In this document: one piece after another, positions 15,501 through 25,877 of the stretch
Layout of the letters: each line of letters begins with the position of its first letter
How positions within the stretch are numbered: the stretch's first letter is position 1
From: Tubiluchus corallicola
Lineage: Eukaryota > Priapulida > Priapulimorpha > Priapulimorphida > Tubiluchidae
Assembly (NCBI GenBank): GCA_030141605.1
Contig: JAQGDQ010000303.1
Location: 124,001 to 188,000 of the forward strand
Direction: 5' to 3'
Length of the DNA stretch: 64,000 nt
Made by a program: the position numbers and the translations under genes
Notes under the pieces: model-generated
Seen by the model: only the letters and a program-made list of their open reading frames with translations
Databases searched by the model: none
What the model was told of the DNA's origin: nothing

Positions 15501-18500
15501 AATAAAAACAAGAACATTCACTAAAAAATCCATAATAAGCTTTTCTGACATTTTTATTACAAGGTTCTTTATTAATTTTGTTTGTTTTTAGCATTTTTTT
15601 AAAATGTTGAACTGGTGTAAGTACAACTATGTGAGTAATCTATCTTAATTTTTAAGTTATCTTTTAAGTGTAGTAGGGAAAACGTTTCACTAAAATCAAT
15701 AATTTGCTTATAATTACAAATAGACAATCTGGAAATATATGGTGTGATTACTACAGTGTGATTACTTTTATTTATTTAATATGTAGTTGATTAAATATCA
15801 ATAAGTGAAATTAAATAAATTTTCAGCTGTGAAGAAGTCTAAGAATGTTGAAAACCTTGCTGCATGCCCCTTAGTGATTTGTAAATATTAACATGTCTTG
15901 TAATTGTGAGAACTATGTTTGACTTAAAATTTTCAGTTATCTTTTTTTATTATGCTGTCATGGTTATACTACAATGCTAACGCCATAACTCATGTAAGTG
16001 TTTTAGTTTTCCCAGATAGTAGTTTCAGTAGCATCTTTCTGATAAAATAATTTTTTGCATTTAGGTAATGGTGGTATTGATATAAGTAAACTTGCTTGTC
16101 CAGACCTTCGTTACTTGTGGTACTGTCCAACTGATGATTCATGTGAGATGGATAACCAGTGTCCACAGGGTCAGTGGTGTTGTGAAGTTCGGCCATGTAC
16201 TCACAAGATTTGCTTAGAGCCTGAGATACCTAGAGGTAATTTCACAACCTCTTGTAGAAAAATAGATGTTACAGTGTTACCGTGTAACAAAGTCTTCTCT
16301 CAAATTTATAAATTTTCTTATTATACTGTATGATTGAAAGAAGACTAAACCTAAAATGTGTTTGGAAATAATATTAGATGCTTCGTACTTTATGTTCCTT
16401 GTGCCTTGTGCTTCACCTAACTGGTCACAATTTATTGTACAAAAATACGATACTAAACAACTGGTTTTAGAGCTTTTTCCTAAACTAAATGTGGATTTTT
16501 GTTTATTAACTTAACACTTACGACTTCCATATTGTCTTTAATTTATTTGAAAGTTAAATAATCTAATCACTAATCACAATTGAACTTGGCATAGCATTCG
16601 TTCTTAATTCATCACAAAAAAATGGGAAAAAAATTCATTTTTGTGCTGAATGGTATTCACAGTGTTGTTTTCTATTGCTACTCACAGTTGCCGCTGTCCC
16701 TGTTTCGTATAGGTCCATTTAACCCTTGCCCGGAAGGTGAAGCTTTGCTCGCTCCAGGATCTGATGAATTGTTGCCATGCTCACAGTGTCCCGGCACACA
16801 TTATTGTTTCACGGAATTAGCCGATGCACCCTCTGCTTGTTGTCCTAAGCAAGATGTACCCCATAAGTTGACAGTAACATCAACTGCAGAACCACAGAGT
16901 GAGTACTCAGTTTTAGGATTTCAGGGTTTATATCTGCATTCATTTCTGTATGGAATTCCCTGCCACTAACTAAATTACAATGCTGTATAATCCGCTTATA
17001 GCAAGTTTCAAGCGACTGTGAAAATCTGCTCTATATAACTGAATCTCGTTATAGCCGAAGTGGATTGTCTGAATGTATACAAGATTGAAAAGAAGCCTAT
17101 AAGTCAGATATGATGTAGCCATGAAAAAAACACTCTACTGAGACTGGCACAAGCTTCTTAACAAGTGCCAGTGTTCAACTATTTTATCACAAAAGAATAA
17201 ACTCTTTTGTTCATACTCATTTATTTCTAGGATTATGTCAGTATTTTGTGCTGCATAAAATCGCCATGCGAGTGCTTTTCTAAGTTACCACTTCTATGAT
17301 TCATTGTGTCGCCTGCTGATAGCTGAACTTGCTTTATGTGGGTGTTACAGTAATTACATAATAATCATTTAACATCTGCCTATGATACATATCAGATGGT
17401 TACAATTCTAATAATTTTCCTCTCTCATGGAACAAGGAAAATTTAGGCATGTTGTTTGATAGACTTAGATATTATCATTAAACAGTAAAATTGCAATGTA
17501 CTTCAGTGTTGGTATCATGTTTTGACTTTAATACGATGATTGTGTTGGTGCTTTATGGATCACTCCTTCGGCAGAGCTGGAGAAAAACGTAGAAACTTGC
17601 ATTTATTAGTGATTTGCCATAATTTTGATAGTTGTGAAACAGCCATGTTAAAATTATAATATAAACTTGCAGACTGTGCAAAAACTGCAAACTGCAAAAC
17701 AAGAACATTTTCCTGAGTTAAAACACATTGGACGTTGGACACGTATAAGGAAATTATGTTATAAGAAAAACTAAAGTAATCCTACTTAATCTACTCATTT
17801 TTGTTAAAATGCTCGAAAAATTTTATTATACACTTTCAGTAGGGAATGTATGTGAACTTCCATCGGATACTGGTCCTTGTCGTGGAGCATTCCTGAAATG
17901 GTTCTGGAATAGCGAAGCTGAACTATGTGAAGAATTTGTATATGGTGGCTGCGGTGGCAACAACAACAACTTTGCTACAAAGGAGGAATGTGCTGCTTAT
18001 TGTGGAGGAGGCGAACTTGGTAAACTTGTTGTTTGTTAAGTTTTATTATGTTAGGATCGTATGAGATTAGACTATGTGATGCTGTTATGCTTGGTGTAAG
18101 CTAATTAGAGGTTGATTAAATTGAGTTAAATTGTTTAGTTAGGTTACGCGAAGGTATATAAGGTCCGGTCACAGGGAATCAGATCAGGTTATCTAAGAAT
18201 TTATTCATATTATGGTTTAGTACTGTGACATCTGTACAAGCTGTTTTGCACTAAGACTAACCAGCTTCTCTTAATATTTAATATAAGAAATTTATTCGTG
18301 AATGCACATCTGGATGGACCTTCCCTTGTGAATTGAAAGCATCAGCATTGTTGATCATTTTTGAAGTGATAGATGCGATTATTTATTAGGCACTCTGTAG
18401 ATTTAGATTCAGCACATAAAATTCCGCCTTGTCAAGGCGTTTTTGAAACCATTTGTAAACTTGTTTTTACTTTTTAATAAGTCTTGCCAATTACTTGTTA

Positions 18501-21500
18501 GAAGTAAAGTAAACTGTCCTCAGAAGTAAGATGCCGTACCATCTGGGAAACAGGTCAGCATATCGGCTGAGACACTTTCCCTTATCTTGCTATAAACAAG
18601 TTGAACCAACATTAATAGTATATGTTTGTTCAATTTACCATCCACTATACTTGATAGTAACTTATGTAAATTAATTTTTAATATTTACTTTAGTCAACTT
18701 CAGTTGAATTCAGATTCAAGCTGGATTATTGTGGTTAATTGCTTTCCCTTGTTTTAGACGTTTGTAAATTGCCGGCAGAAATCGGACCATGTCGAGCCAG
18801 GGAGCAACGATGGTATTTTAATTCAAACTCTGAGCAATGTGAACAGTTTGTCTTTGGTGGCTGTCAAGGCAACCAAAACAACTTTGCTACCCACGAGGAT
18901 TGTCTTGCCAGATGCGGAGGTATTGTTTTTACAATGACACTAACTGGCTTGAGTTGGTACCTTTTAACTGTGGGGGCCACAATAATAGTGACAATCTCTT
19001 GATTGCTGGTTTATGATATTTGGACATCAATAAAATTTGATGTTGTTAATTCCTATTTTTTTGTTTTTATCTATTAAATTTTTAATGATTCGGGATTTTC
19101 CTAACTCTCATAATATTTTTTTAAGATTGCTTCACTAAATTAAAAATGTGGAGTAACATGCGATATCCAGTCAATTGAGTCTAGTTTTCTAGAATGAGAC
19201 GGTGCAACATTTATTAATTTGAATGCAAAAAATAAAAATTAATAACTTAATTAGGATTATAACATTGAAACATAGAAACATGAAAAAGCAGATCAGTTAA
19301 TTAGCCAAAATGCTTAATATACAATTATCGCATTCAATTATAATTATAAGTTTCTTTACTGCATCTTTTGTGAAATGCATAATCTGAATCTGCATTCAGT
19401 AGCAGAGTTTTTACACATGTTGAGTGACTTTTGGTTATTTCTAGTGTCAATTGTATGATCGCATTTCCCAAAAATAATTATTTCTGTGCTTGTAAAATGC
19501 ATGATCTGCATCTACATTCAGCAGCAGACTTTTTTACGTATGTTGAGTGAATTTTAGTTATTTTAGTGTCAATTACACGATCATATTCACAAAAATTATT
19601 ATTTCTGTGCTGATAAAAACTTGAAATAAATTTTAAAAGTTACTTTGTAGCTAAACAATGAACAAAGTTTGCATACTAGGTCAACTAATACAATAGGCAT
19701 TGCGTTTTGTAGGACAACATTGAAAGTGAAATTGTTTTCTTGCTTGAGTCAACATAGTGTATATTGATTCTTATACCCAAATGTATTGTGCTTAAATGAG
19801 CCGGTGCCCAAATGCTCGCATTGAATTTTCTCCTGCCCAAATGGTCTGTCCCCTGTGGAGCAATACTGCAATTACTTGAAAGCAAATACACCACTGAACA
19901 AAGTTTCAAGGTGAATATACTTTGAAATTTGGAACTTGTTCGGTGAATGTGAACCATTGAGTGGTAAAATTAACTTTTGTTTAGCGTAAGGTATGATCTT
20001 CAGTTCCTAATTTGTGCTGCACTATGTGACTGTTTGTTTGTCTAGTTTTTCACTTTTAGTGTAAACGTATGAAAGTTCGTAACTTGAAACCTCTTTTGCT
20101 ATTACATTTGCCACTGTTGCAGGCATTTTAGTAAAACAGAAACATTGATGTATGTGTATATGAAATTTCAAAAATTAGTTATCAAGGATTGTTAATCAAG
20201 TCTAGATACATGAGAATTATGCCAATCACATATTCTGTTTTGTAAATCTTAATTTGTAATAAAAACATGGTTTATTAATCTAGTGTTGCCATGAATGGCT
20301 GACTAGCTACCTGGATTGCTAGACTGGTAGTTTGACTACCCGTTCTTATAATTGGCTTGCTTGCTTGATTTATTTAATCCTTACTTTTTATTGTTTAGCA
20401 TTGTAACTTTATTCTTTTTATTTACACATGCGTACAGGGCCAGCTCTGACTTGCAATATCATCAACATTTGCGACTTCAATGCAGAGTGCATATACAACT
20501 TTGATGAAGCAAAATATGAATGTAAATGCAATGAAGGTTTTGAAGGCGATGGGCTCAATTGTGAAGATGCCCGTAAGTATTTTTCTTTCATGTTTTAAAC
20601 TGCCATTAATATTTTTTGTAACATAAGAATTGTTTTTAATATCACAGCCTTTTGGACAGTTAGTTCACTATAGTTATATACTTTTAATGTATACTCAAAG
20701 GTAGTATGTTATATTTTTATAACTATTTGTTGCTATGTCAAATATGTACAGTATAATTGACTCAGCTCAAATTGGTTTATCTAGTAAATACAGTAGATAT
20801 TTGATAAAATGTTCAATTTGGTTTTCATTATTAAATGTTTGAATGTCTGAAGGATGAGCAGTTTTTTATAGTAGTTTTTAAATAATGATTTTTTTCCTGT
20901 ATAGGTACGTGTAACGAAGTTCCTACCATGTGTGATAACAATGCTGACTGTGTTCATGATTCGTCGTCAGGCTCATATATCTGCAGGTGCAGACAAGGAT
21001 ACAGAGGCAATGGTCTTCAGTGTAGATGTAAGTGCCCAACCTTGTTCTGCAACACAACTGAGCATCATAATCGTCATCATTGGCACTGAATACTTTCTTG
21101 CTGTGTGTCTCTACATCAACACTGAAAACACCAAACAGGGAATATATATATATATAACATATCAACAATGTACTTAGTTTAACTTATTGTAGAGTTTTTT
21201 TGATAATATTAATATTTTGAACATGTAAAAATAATGCTGACTTTTACTCACGAGACTGTTCCATTTTTGTGTGAATAATTTTGATTTTGTTTTGAAATTC
21301 TGACATTGTAGTTAACTAAAAAGAATACTGAGGAGTTATGCATTCTTAACAGGTTATTTCCAACGTTATGGCATAAAATTGTTTTGGCCTTTTTTTAATA
21401 CTGTGTTTGAGGTGTATTTATATACAGCTGTACTTCTTACAGTGGCAGATTATTTGGAAGGACAATTTCTCTTATATGGACATGGCATGTCTGTCATGCA

Positions 21501-24500
21501 AGTACCATTTGATGCGACACTAGAAAATAGAGGAAAGCAAGCTGTTATGGTACCGGTAAGAGTTGTGTTATCCATTTTTACATTTATGTCTGTTGATTAA
21601 TTTCTGTTTTTTGCAAGTCTTATAACTGATTAATTAACATTTTGCAGAAATGATGTAAAGCAAACAGCAGTTTGTATAAAACTGGTGTTTATTTACTAGT
21701 CCTGATGCATTTCCTGCCGAAGCTCATTGTCACAAACAATTATAGTAGAAAGATCTATGACATTAGCTTCTATAATCTATATGATGATTTCCTCTATCTC
21801 TGTCCATCTCCTATCACTGTTGGTGAGATGTCCAGAGTGATTTATCGTGATACACGTGCAGCCTATGAAACTGTTTACATGGACCAAACCAAGCACCATG
21901 TCTCCATCAGGATTATCGAGTACGCATAGAGCTTCTTGTTCCAACTTCATCAACTATGTAACACTTTAGATACAGTGGGTTTAGTGGCCTTACTTATTAT
22001 CAAATACCAGCTGTTATTAAATACCCAGGATACTGCCAGTCAACGTTCACGTACTCTCCATGTCTGTGTCATTGTAGACAGTAAACCTGATTAAAGGTCA
22101 GTTTTGTACAACCACGTATTTGTCATCATTAGAATTTTTTGCTAGTAATGTTGTGATTAGAAACTACAGTATTTGTTTGCGAAAAGAAAATTTCCTTTGA
22201 CAATGTACCTTGGCAGGAAATGCATCATGATTGGTTAACAAACACCAACTTTATATACATTCCTAGAAAGTGGGTTTTTGCTATAATTACTTTATGAAGA
22301 CTTGCTTGTCTCTGCATGTATGATATAAAAAATTAATAGTTTTTTCTCTATTTCGTATCTGAGATATGATGCATGATTTTTCTTTAAGGCAGTTCACTTG
22401 AATTGTGACTTTTTAGTAATTAATCTTGCGCTAACCATAAAGCAAAAAGCTAGATCACCATGAATTAACAGTCTTTCGGTTGTTTATGGTGATTAACTAT
22501 AGTCTTATAACCGCAAGTGTACAGCGAGCAGCTTTTGTCTAGCTTTTTGTGGCTTCTTTCCATAGGGTTCAATAGCAGTTGCTGTAGATGCCGACTGCCA
22601 AGATCGTTATTTCTACTGGACGGATGAGGCATCTGGGAGCATTCGTAAGGCAACATACGATGGTGAAGATGAACGTGTTGTTATTAGTGGTAATGAGGTT
22701 TATTTCAATTCTTAGTTGACATAATGTGGTCTTGATGTATATTATATATTTTTTTGTTTTTCGTTATTGTGAGAGCTCAACCTAAAAATATGTTCCAACA
22801 CTGTTTTTGAAATCCTTAAGGAACGTATTGTTGTTTTTACTTCACCTGTGACCCTGAATTTGCAGATGTACTTAAGTTTTTCAAGTCTTTTAAAGGAGAT
22901 TGGAAATGTTAAAACATTATACTGGATCAACTCAATTTTGCTAACAGAATGCTGTTAAATCATATTATTCACTAAACCAAGGGGCAAATATAAAATTATA
23001 ATCACATAAATTTCAACATATTATTGATTTTACACACCCATTTCACAATTGTTATCGATCATCAGGAACTACTAGGAAAATTCACCAAACCACCAATAAC
23101 AGTTATTATTGTTTTCAATTAAAGAAAGACTATTCCAGCAATGATATTCTGATAAATAATACCTTGATTGTTTCAGAGTAGACTTGAAAGAAAAAGCCAA
23201 TTTTGTTAAGTTTTTCATAATAAAATGTTTGTTTTGTTTACAGATTTTGGTACACTATTGTTTTTAGCAGTTAAGCTAATGTTCTTTGTTAGCATGTTTC
23301 ATCTGTGAGTTGACATTATTTTGCATGCAGCTAAGCAGCAGTATTTCTAATTCTTTTAAATTGAGATCTGGATGTCAGTGTTTTGTTTGAATTGCATATG
23401 TCCTGGTCTTACAAGCATAAGTGAATTGTTTTTTGTTACCTGAATATACTAAATGCCTTTTGAAAACATTGTTGCATCTGCGTTGCATGGGAGTGATATC
23501 AGTAAAATTTTGAAGTGCTATTATTGTTCAATATTAAACATTTTTATTTTTGTATATTTTATAAATAATGCTAACAAGGCAATCTACAGTGCACATTCTG
23601 TTGTTACAATTAGTTATCAAATCTTTTTTAGGTCTTGGTTCACCAGAAGGTTTATCAATTGACTGGCTGTCCAGAAACATTTTTTGGACTGATTCAGAGT
23701 ACGATAACATTGGCGTGGCTCACTTAGATGGTTCTAATCGAAAAAGTCTCATTGATGAAGATTTAGTTAATCCCAGAGGCATTGCCGTTGATCCGTATAA
23801 AGGGTGACTAGTAATTTTGTTTATAAGTTACTATAAAAGCAACCCTCATGATACATTTTATGTACTATTACTTGCCATTTGCCAACAAAAATGTTTTTTC
23901 TTCATACAACTTGCAACAAATAAGGTCAGAGCACAACAAAAATGAATATTCCATAAGAAAATATCTAAAGTAAATCATCTTCTGCATCTTCTTCATCTAT
24001 CAAATTTCCTGTGCAGTTTTGCTGTGTGCCTGGTTTTTCGATATGATCATTTACAGAGGACAATGTATATTCCCTGTAAAATATTGACCTTGAAATGATA
24101 GAGAAAGAATATGATTTTTCTGTTAAGTGGCTTAAGGTAAAAGCTGTTTTATTTTATCTTAATCACAGGCGTATGTATTGGGCAGACTGGAATCGTGCTA
24201 AACCGAGGATTGAAACTGCTTGGATGGATGGCAGTAACAGAGAAGATTTTGTTAATGAAGGACTTGGACTACCTAATGGACTGACAATTGATTTTAACAA
24301 TGAGGAATTGTGCTGGGCAGATGCAGGTATTGCAGAATGCACCTTTGTGAACAGTGCTTTGACTACATTAATTTTCTTTTGTTAATGATATTATACTATA
24401 AGTGTATGTTAGTGTTTCATTGAGTAAATTATGTTTTAACAATAAGTAACATGTACAACTTTTCAGCTATGCTATAAGGCAGATTTTTTTGCTCATTTGC

Positions 24501-25372
24501 ATTTATGTAAAAAATTTAATGCCATATAGGTACACACAAGATTGAGTGCATTGGCTTGGATGGTAATGGCCGACGTGTTGTTTATGATAATGCTGAATAT
24601 CCATTTGGTCTCACAAATTATGGTGATAATTTGTACTGGACTGATTGGGATAAGTATGTTAATTTATTTATCACATTTAGATTTATTTAGAAGTCAAAAG
24701 AAATTAAATTTTCTATGTTTTCTTTTGCATATTAAGAAATTCACTTTTTAAAATACAGAATTTACTTAAAAATCAGAACATTACGCAAAATGTGATAAGA
24801 GCATAACATTAATGAAAGTGCAATTAAGAAGTGAATGTACATGTATATCAGCATATATACAATGTTACTGATGAAGTAAAGATTTGCACCTTTTTGAAGG
24901 GATTATATTTTGAGTAGTGTTTATATTTATCAAACTAACTTTTTCTGTGAACATTGTTTTCCAGTAAAGAGATTAATAAAGTCAACAAGTTGGGTGGATT
25001 GTGGTCATTCTTAGATGTACGACCGCTGGGAGGAAATGGTCGCCTGTATGGCATAGTTGCTGTGACTGCAACCTGTCCACGAGGTAAGTAAGTCAGGCTC
25101 TTAAAATCCATTGATTTTTGTTGACTAGTTATTTTCTTGTCACGCCTTGTGAGATATGTGGCATTGGGATAATGATACTTAGTTGTGATCTTTTATCAGT
25201 GCTTGTGCACAATCTTGTACATTTATTATGCAAACATTCATTTTTTTCAGCTATTAATGCTTGCGCTCAAAGAAATGGCAACTGTGACTTCCTTTGCGTT
25301 CCTACTCCTGGAAATGCAAGAGCGTGTTTGTGCCCTGACAATGAAACAAGTTGTGAGAAATTCAAAAAATAG
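1881..25372 (+). CDS. NID: Nidogen-like basement-membrane protein with Kunitz/WAP/lustrin insert (5' partial, 29 exons)
   Basis: Extracellular-matrix glycoprotein; nidogens link laminin and collagen IV networks in basement membranes. Coding exons read as 1881-2017, 2285-2426, 3044-3255, 3415-3512, 5018-5176, 6207-6641, 6980-7204, 8638-8751, 9084-9209, 9443-9589, 9815-9997, 11211-11339, 11985-12116, 12683-12820, 13706-13933, 15320-15487, 16065-16235, 16713-16898, 17840-18019, 18758-18919, 20438-20572, 20905-21027, 21443-21555, 22566-22689, 23632-23803, 24169-24326, 24530-24653, 24965-25083 and 25251-25372. All junctions are GT-AG, the phases agree throughout, and the total is 4662 bases (1553 residues plus stop TAG). 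The order NIDO-EGF-G2F-EGFs-propeller-EGF is the nidogen signature. Vertebrate nidogens have thyroglobulin type-1 repeats before the propeller; none is visible here, and a block of protease-inhibitor-type domains takes that position. The start codon is not seen. Calling it a nidogen is secure; laminin binding is inferred from the family. Confidence 0.93.
5018..5176 (+). CDS. NID: EGF-like domain 1 of the nidogen-like gene
   Basis: One phase 1-1 exon containing the six-Cys run from [15 protein letters not shown] to YCCECTGDL and GFAC. The paired Cys in YCCEC is typical of the first nidogen EGF, directly before G2F. Acceptor choice is forced: using the later CAG (ending 5022) would give an in-frame stop. 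The 1.5-kb intron before it and the 1-kb intron after it hold no recognisable element. Confidence 0.88.
6207..7204 (+). CDS. NID: G2F beta-barrel domain exons of the nidogen-like gene
   Basis: Exons 6207-6641 and 6980-7204, both phase 1-1. The first begins [15 protein letters not shown] and continues with [40 protein letters not shown] and [10 protein letters not shown]. The second has [20 protein letters not shown], then [10 protein letters not shown] and QILRYV. This is the G2F (nidogen G2) barrel, which in mammals binds perlecan and collagen IV. Its length, about 220 residues, matches the family. No residue-level claim about ligand binding is made. Confidence 0.93.
8638..9209 (+). CDS. NID: EGF-like domains 2 and 3 (domain 3 of calcium-binding type)
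   Basis: Exons 8638-8751 and 9084-9209, each one EGF and each phase 1-1. Domain 3 begins DIDEC and has the [12 protein letters not shown] core, which matches the calcium-binding EGF consensus (D-x-D/N-E, the Asn in the middle, then an aromatic). Domain 2 lacks that N-terminal acidic motif, so only domain 3 is expected to bind calcium at its N-terminus. Confidence 0.9.
9443..12820 (+). CDS. NID: EGF-like domains 4-8 (five one-exon domains)
   Basis: Exons 9443-9589, 9815-9997, 11211-11339, 11985-12116 and 12683-12820, all phase 1-1 and one six-Cys EGF each. Each ends in the G(D/N)G-x(2)-C turn usual for nidogen EGFs ([45 protein letters not shown]). Domain 5 carries a short Gly/Pro linker ([16 protein letters not shown]) before its first Cys. 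The 1.2-kb intron 9998-11210 has no recognisable repeat. Confidence 0.9.
12943..13180 (-). repeat. Truncated tRNA-derived SINE, minus strand, in a nidogen intron
   Basis: On the minus strand this contains a B-box-like GTTCGATAC near 13157-13168, a body with GTAATAATAGTCTCTGTTAC and TTGTTATTTACAGTCGGC, and an (ATT)n tail at 12943-12970. The same blocks occur in the same order in the + strand element at 36915-37204. The 5' tRNA-like head is degraded or cut off here. Confidence 0.7.
13706..15487 (+). CDS. NID: Kunitz domains 1 and 2 of the nidogen-like gene
   Basis: Exons 13706-13933 and 15320-15487, phase 1-1, each with the six Cys and the YGGC/FGGC and NxNNF signatures of Kunitz/BPTI inhibitors. 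The residue after the second Cys (P1 in BPTI) is Gly in domain 1 (GPCGQP) and Met in domain 2 (GPCMAH), so neither has the basic P1 of a trypsin-type inhibitor. Domain 1 is followed by a Pro-rich linker (PIPPPEPP). Known for the family: Kunitz domains bind serine proteases or act as structural modules in matrix proteins. Which applies here is not shown. Confidence 0.92.
14617..15249. mobile_element. Non-autonomous hAT-type element (MITE) in the nidogen intron
   Basis: Ends CAGTGATGGGCAAGTTC on the left and (reverse-complemented) CAGCGACAGAATGAACTCG on the right, flanked by a perfect 8-bp direct repeat ATTATTGT at 14609-14616 and 15250-15257. An 8-bp duplication and CAG-type ends are the hAT signature. 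There is no transposase ORF. The interior contains a direct duplication of about 120 bp (about 14797-14917 and 14918-15042) sharing GGATTTGACTAAAT and GGCTGTGTTTGGC. Confidence 0.85.
16065..16235 (+). CDS. NID: WAP-like four-disulfide domain of the nidogen-like gene
   Basis: Phase 1-1 exon with eight Cys in WAP order: [33 protein letters not shown]. The CC pair and the C-x(5)-C-x(n)-CC spacing match whey acidic protein cores, which are often protease inhibitors or antimicrobial modules. Spacing near the first two Cys is slightly non-canonical, so 'WAP-like' is the safer name. Confidence 0.75.
16713..16898 (+). CDS. NID: Lustrin-type cysteine-rich domain of the nidogen-like gene
   Basis: Phase 1-1 exon encoding [23 protein letters not shown] and APSACCPK. 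The pattern C-P-x-G, then C-x(2)-CP, x-Y-x-C and a terminal CCP matches the lustrin Cys-rich repeat found in molluscan shell lustrin and in many invertebrate WAP/Kunitz proteins. A Thr/Ser linker follows before Kunitz domain 3. Confidence 0.7.
17840..18919 (+). CDS. NID: Kunitz domains 3 and 4 of the nidogen-like gene
   Basis: Exons 17840-18019 and 18758-18919, phase 1-1, each a full six-Cys Kunitz domain ([14 protein letters not shown] and [14 protein letters not shown]). Unlike domains 1 and 2, both have Arg at the P1 position (GPCRGAF and GPCRARE), as in trypsin-like inhibitors. This pair resembles each other more than the first pair, suggesting a later duplication. Confidence 0.92.
19020..19862. 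repeat. Dispersed repeat in the nidogen intron, related to 56515-56830
   Basis: Two blocks of this stretch recur near 56.5-56.8 kb: ATTAAATTTTTAATGATTC with following sequence (19075 onward versus 56639 onward), and CATTTGG-type units (about 19790-19860, inverted relative to 56520-56590). It also holds a tandem duplication of about 120 bp (about 19377-19497 and 19498-19613) sharing TCTGTGCT and AGTGTCAATT. Probably an old non-autonomous transposon; its ends are not resolved. Confidence 0.45.
20438..21027 (+). CDS. NID: EGF-like domains 9 and 10 of the nidogen-like gene
   Basis: Exons 20438-20572 and 20905-21027, phase 1-1, one EGF each ([12 protein letters not shown] and [12 protein letters not shown] ends). 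They separate the Kunitz block from the propeller and use the same GDG/GNG turn as domains 4-8, so the inserted inhibitor block is bracketed by nidogen-type EGFs on both sides. Confidence 0.88.
21443..25083 (+). CDS. NID: YWTD (LDL-receptor class B) propeller exons of the nidogen-like gene
   Basis: Exons 21443-21555, 22566-22689, 23632-23803, 24169-24326, 24530-24653 and 24965-25083. Blade motifs in order: [24 protein letters not shown] with [32 protein letters not shown] with [32 protein letters not shown], and a closing [17 protein letters not shown] and WMDGSNR match nidogen propellers closely; in mammals this domain binds the laminin gamma-1 LE module. Phases are mixed here, unlike the upstream region. 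Confidence 0.93.
25251..25372 (+). CDS. NID: C-terminal EGF-like exon and stop of the nidogen-like gene
   Basis: Last exon, entered in phase 1. It encodes [20 protein letters not shown], then ACLCPDN, and ends SCEKFKK with TAG at 25370-25372. Nidogens finish in the same way with an LDLR-type EGF after the propeller and a CxCPDN motif. Confidence 0.9.
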
Positions 25373-25564
25373 GTTGTGATTTCGAGATCATTTCATGTTG
25401 CATATAGGTTTTAACGAAATTGCGCATGCATGTATGTATGTACAATGAAAATGATATGGAGTTTCTTACATAATGTGAGATACTTGAGCCAAATGAACAC
25501 AAACTTATCTCCTTGCATTTATAGAATTGTACAGACTAGATGCATTTTATTTGATGTGAAATAT

Positions 25565-25877
25565 AATAAAACATGTTGTGTCAGCACAGTTACTCCAACA
25601 TTTAAAAATGTGAGTCAAGCAGTTTCAATTGTCATCTATCAATTTCCAGTCTTGTTAGTCCTGTTGGCTAACCATTTTTCATTTGTTTCTTACTCTAGAT
25701 GTTCTCTAGTTCCATTTTAAAGGCAATTTAAATTGTTGATATTTAGTATGAAGCTCATGTTTTATGTTTCAAGCAATCTGTTTGTCTCAGTTCCTTTGTG
25801 CCTTAGAAGCATAGCTCATTTTAGTATTTTATCAATTTTTTTTTTATTTGAAATTCATAAGTGGTATTCAAAATAAA
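25565..25877 (+). terminator. Candidate poly(A) signals after the nidogen-like gene
   Basis: AATAAA occurs at 25565-25570 and 25872-25877, within 510 bases of the stop codon. In such AT-rich DNA chance matches are common, so these are candidates only. Confidence 0.3.
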
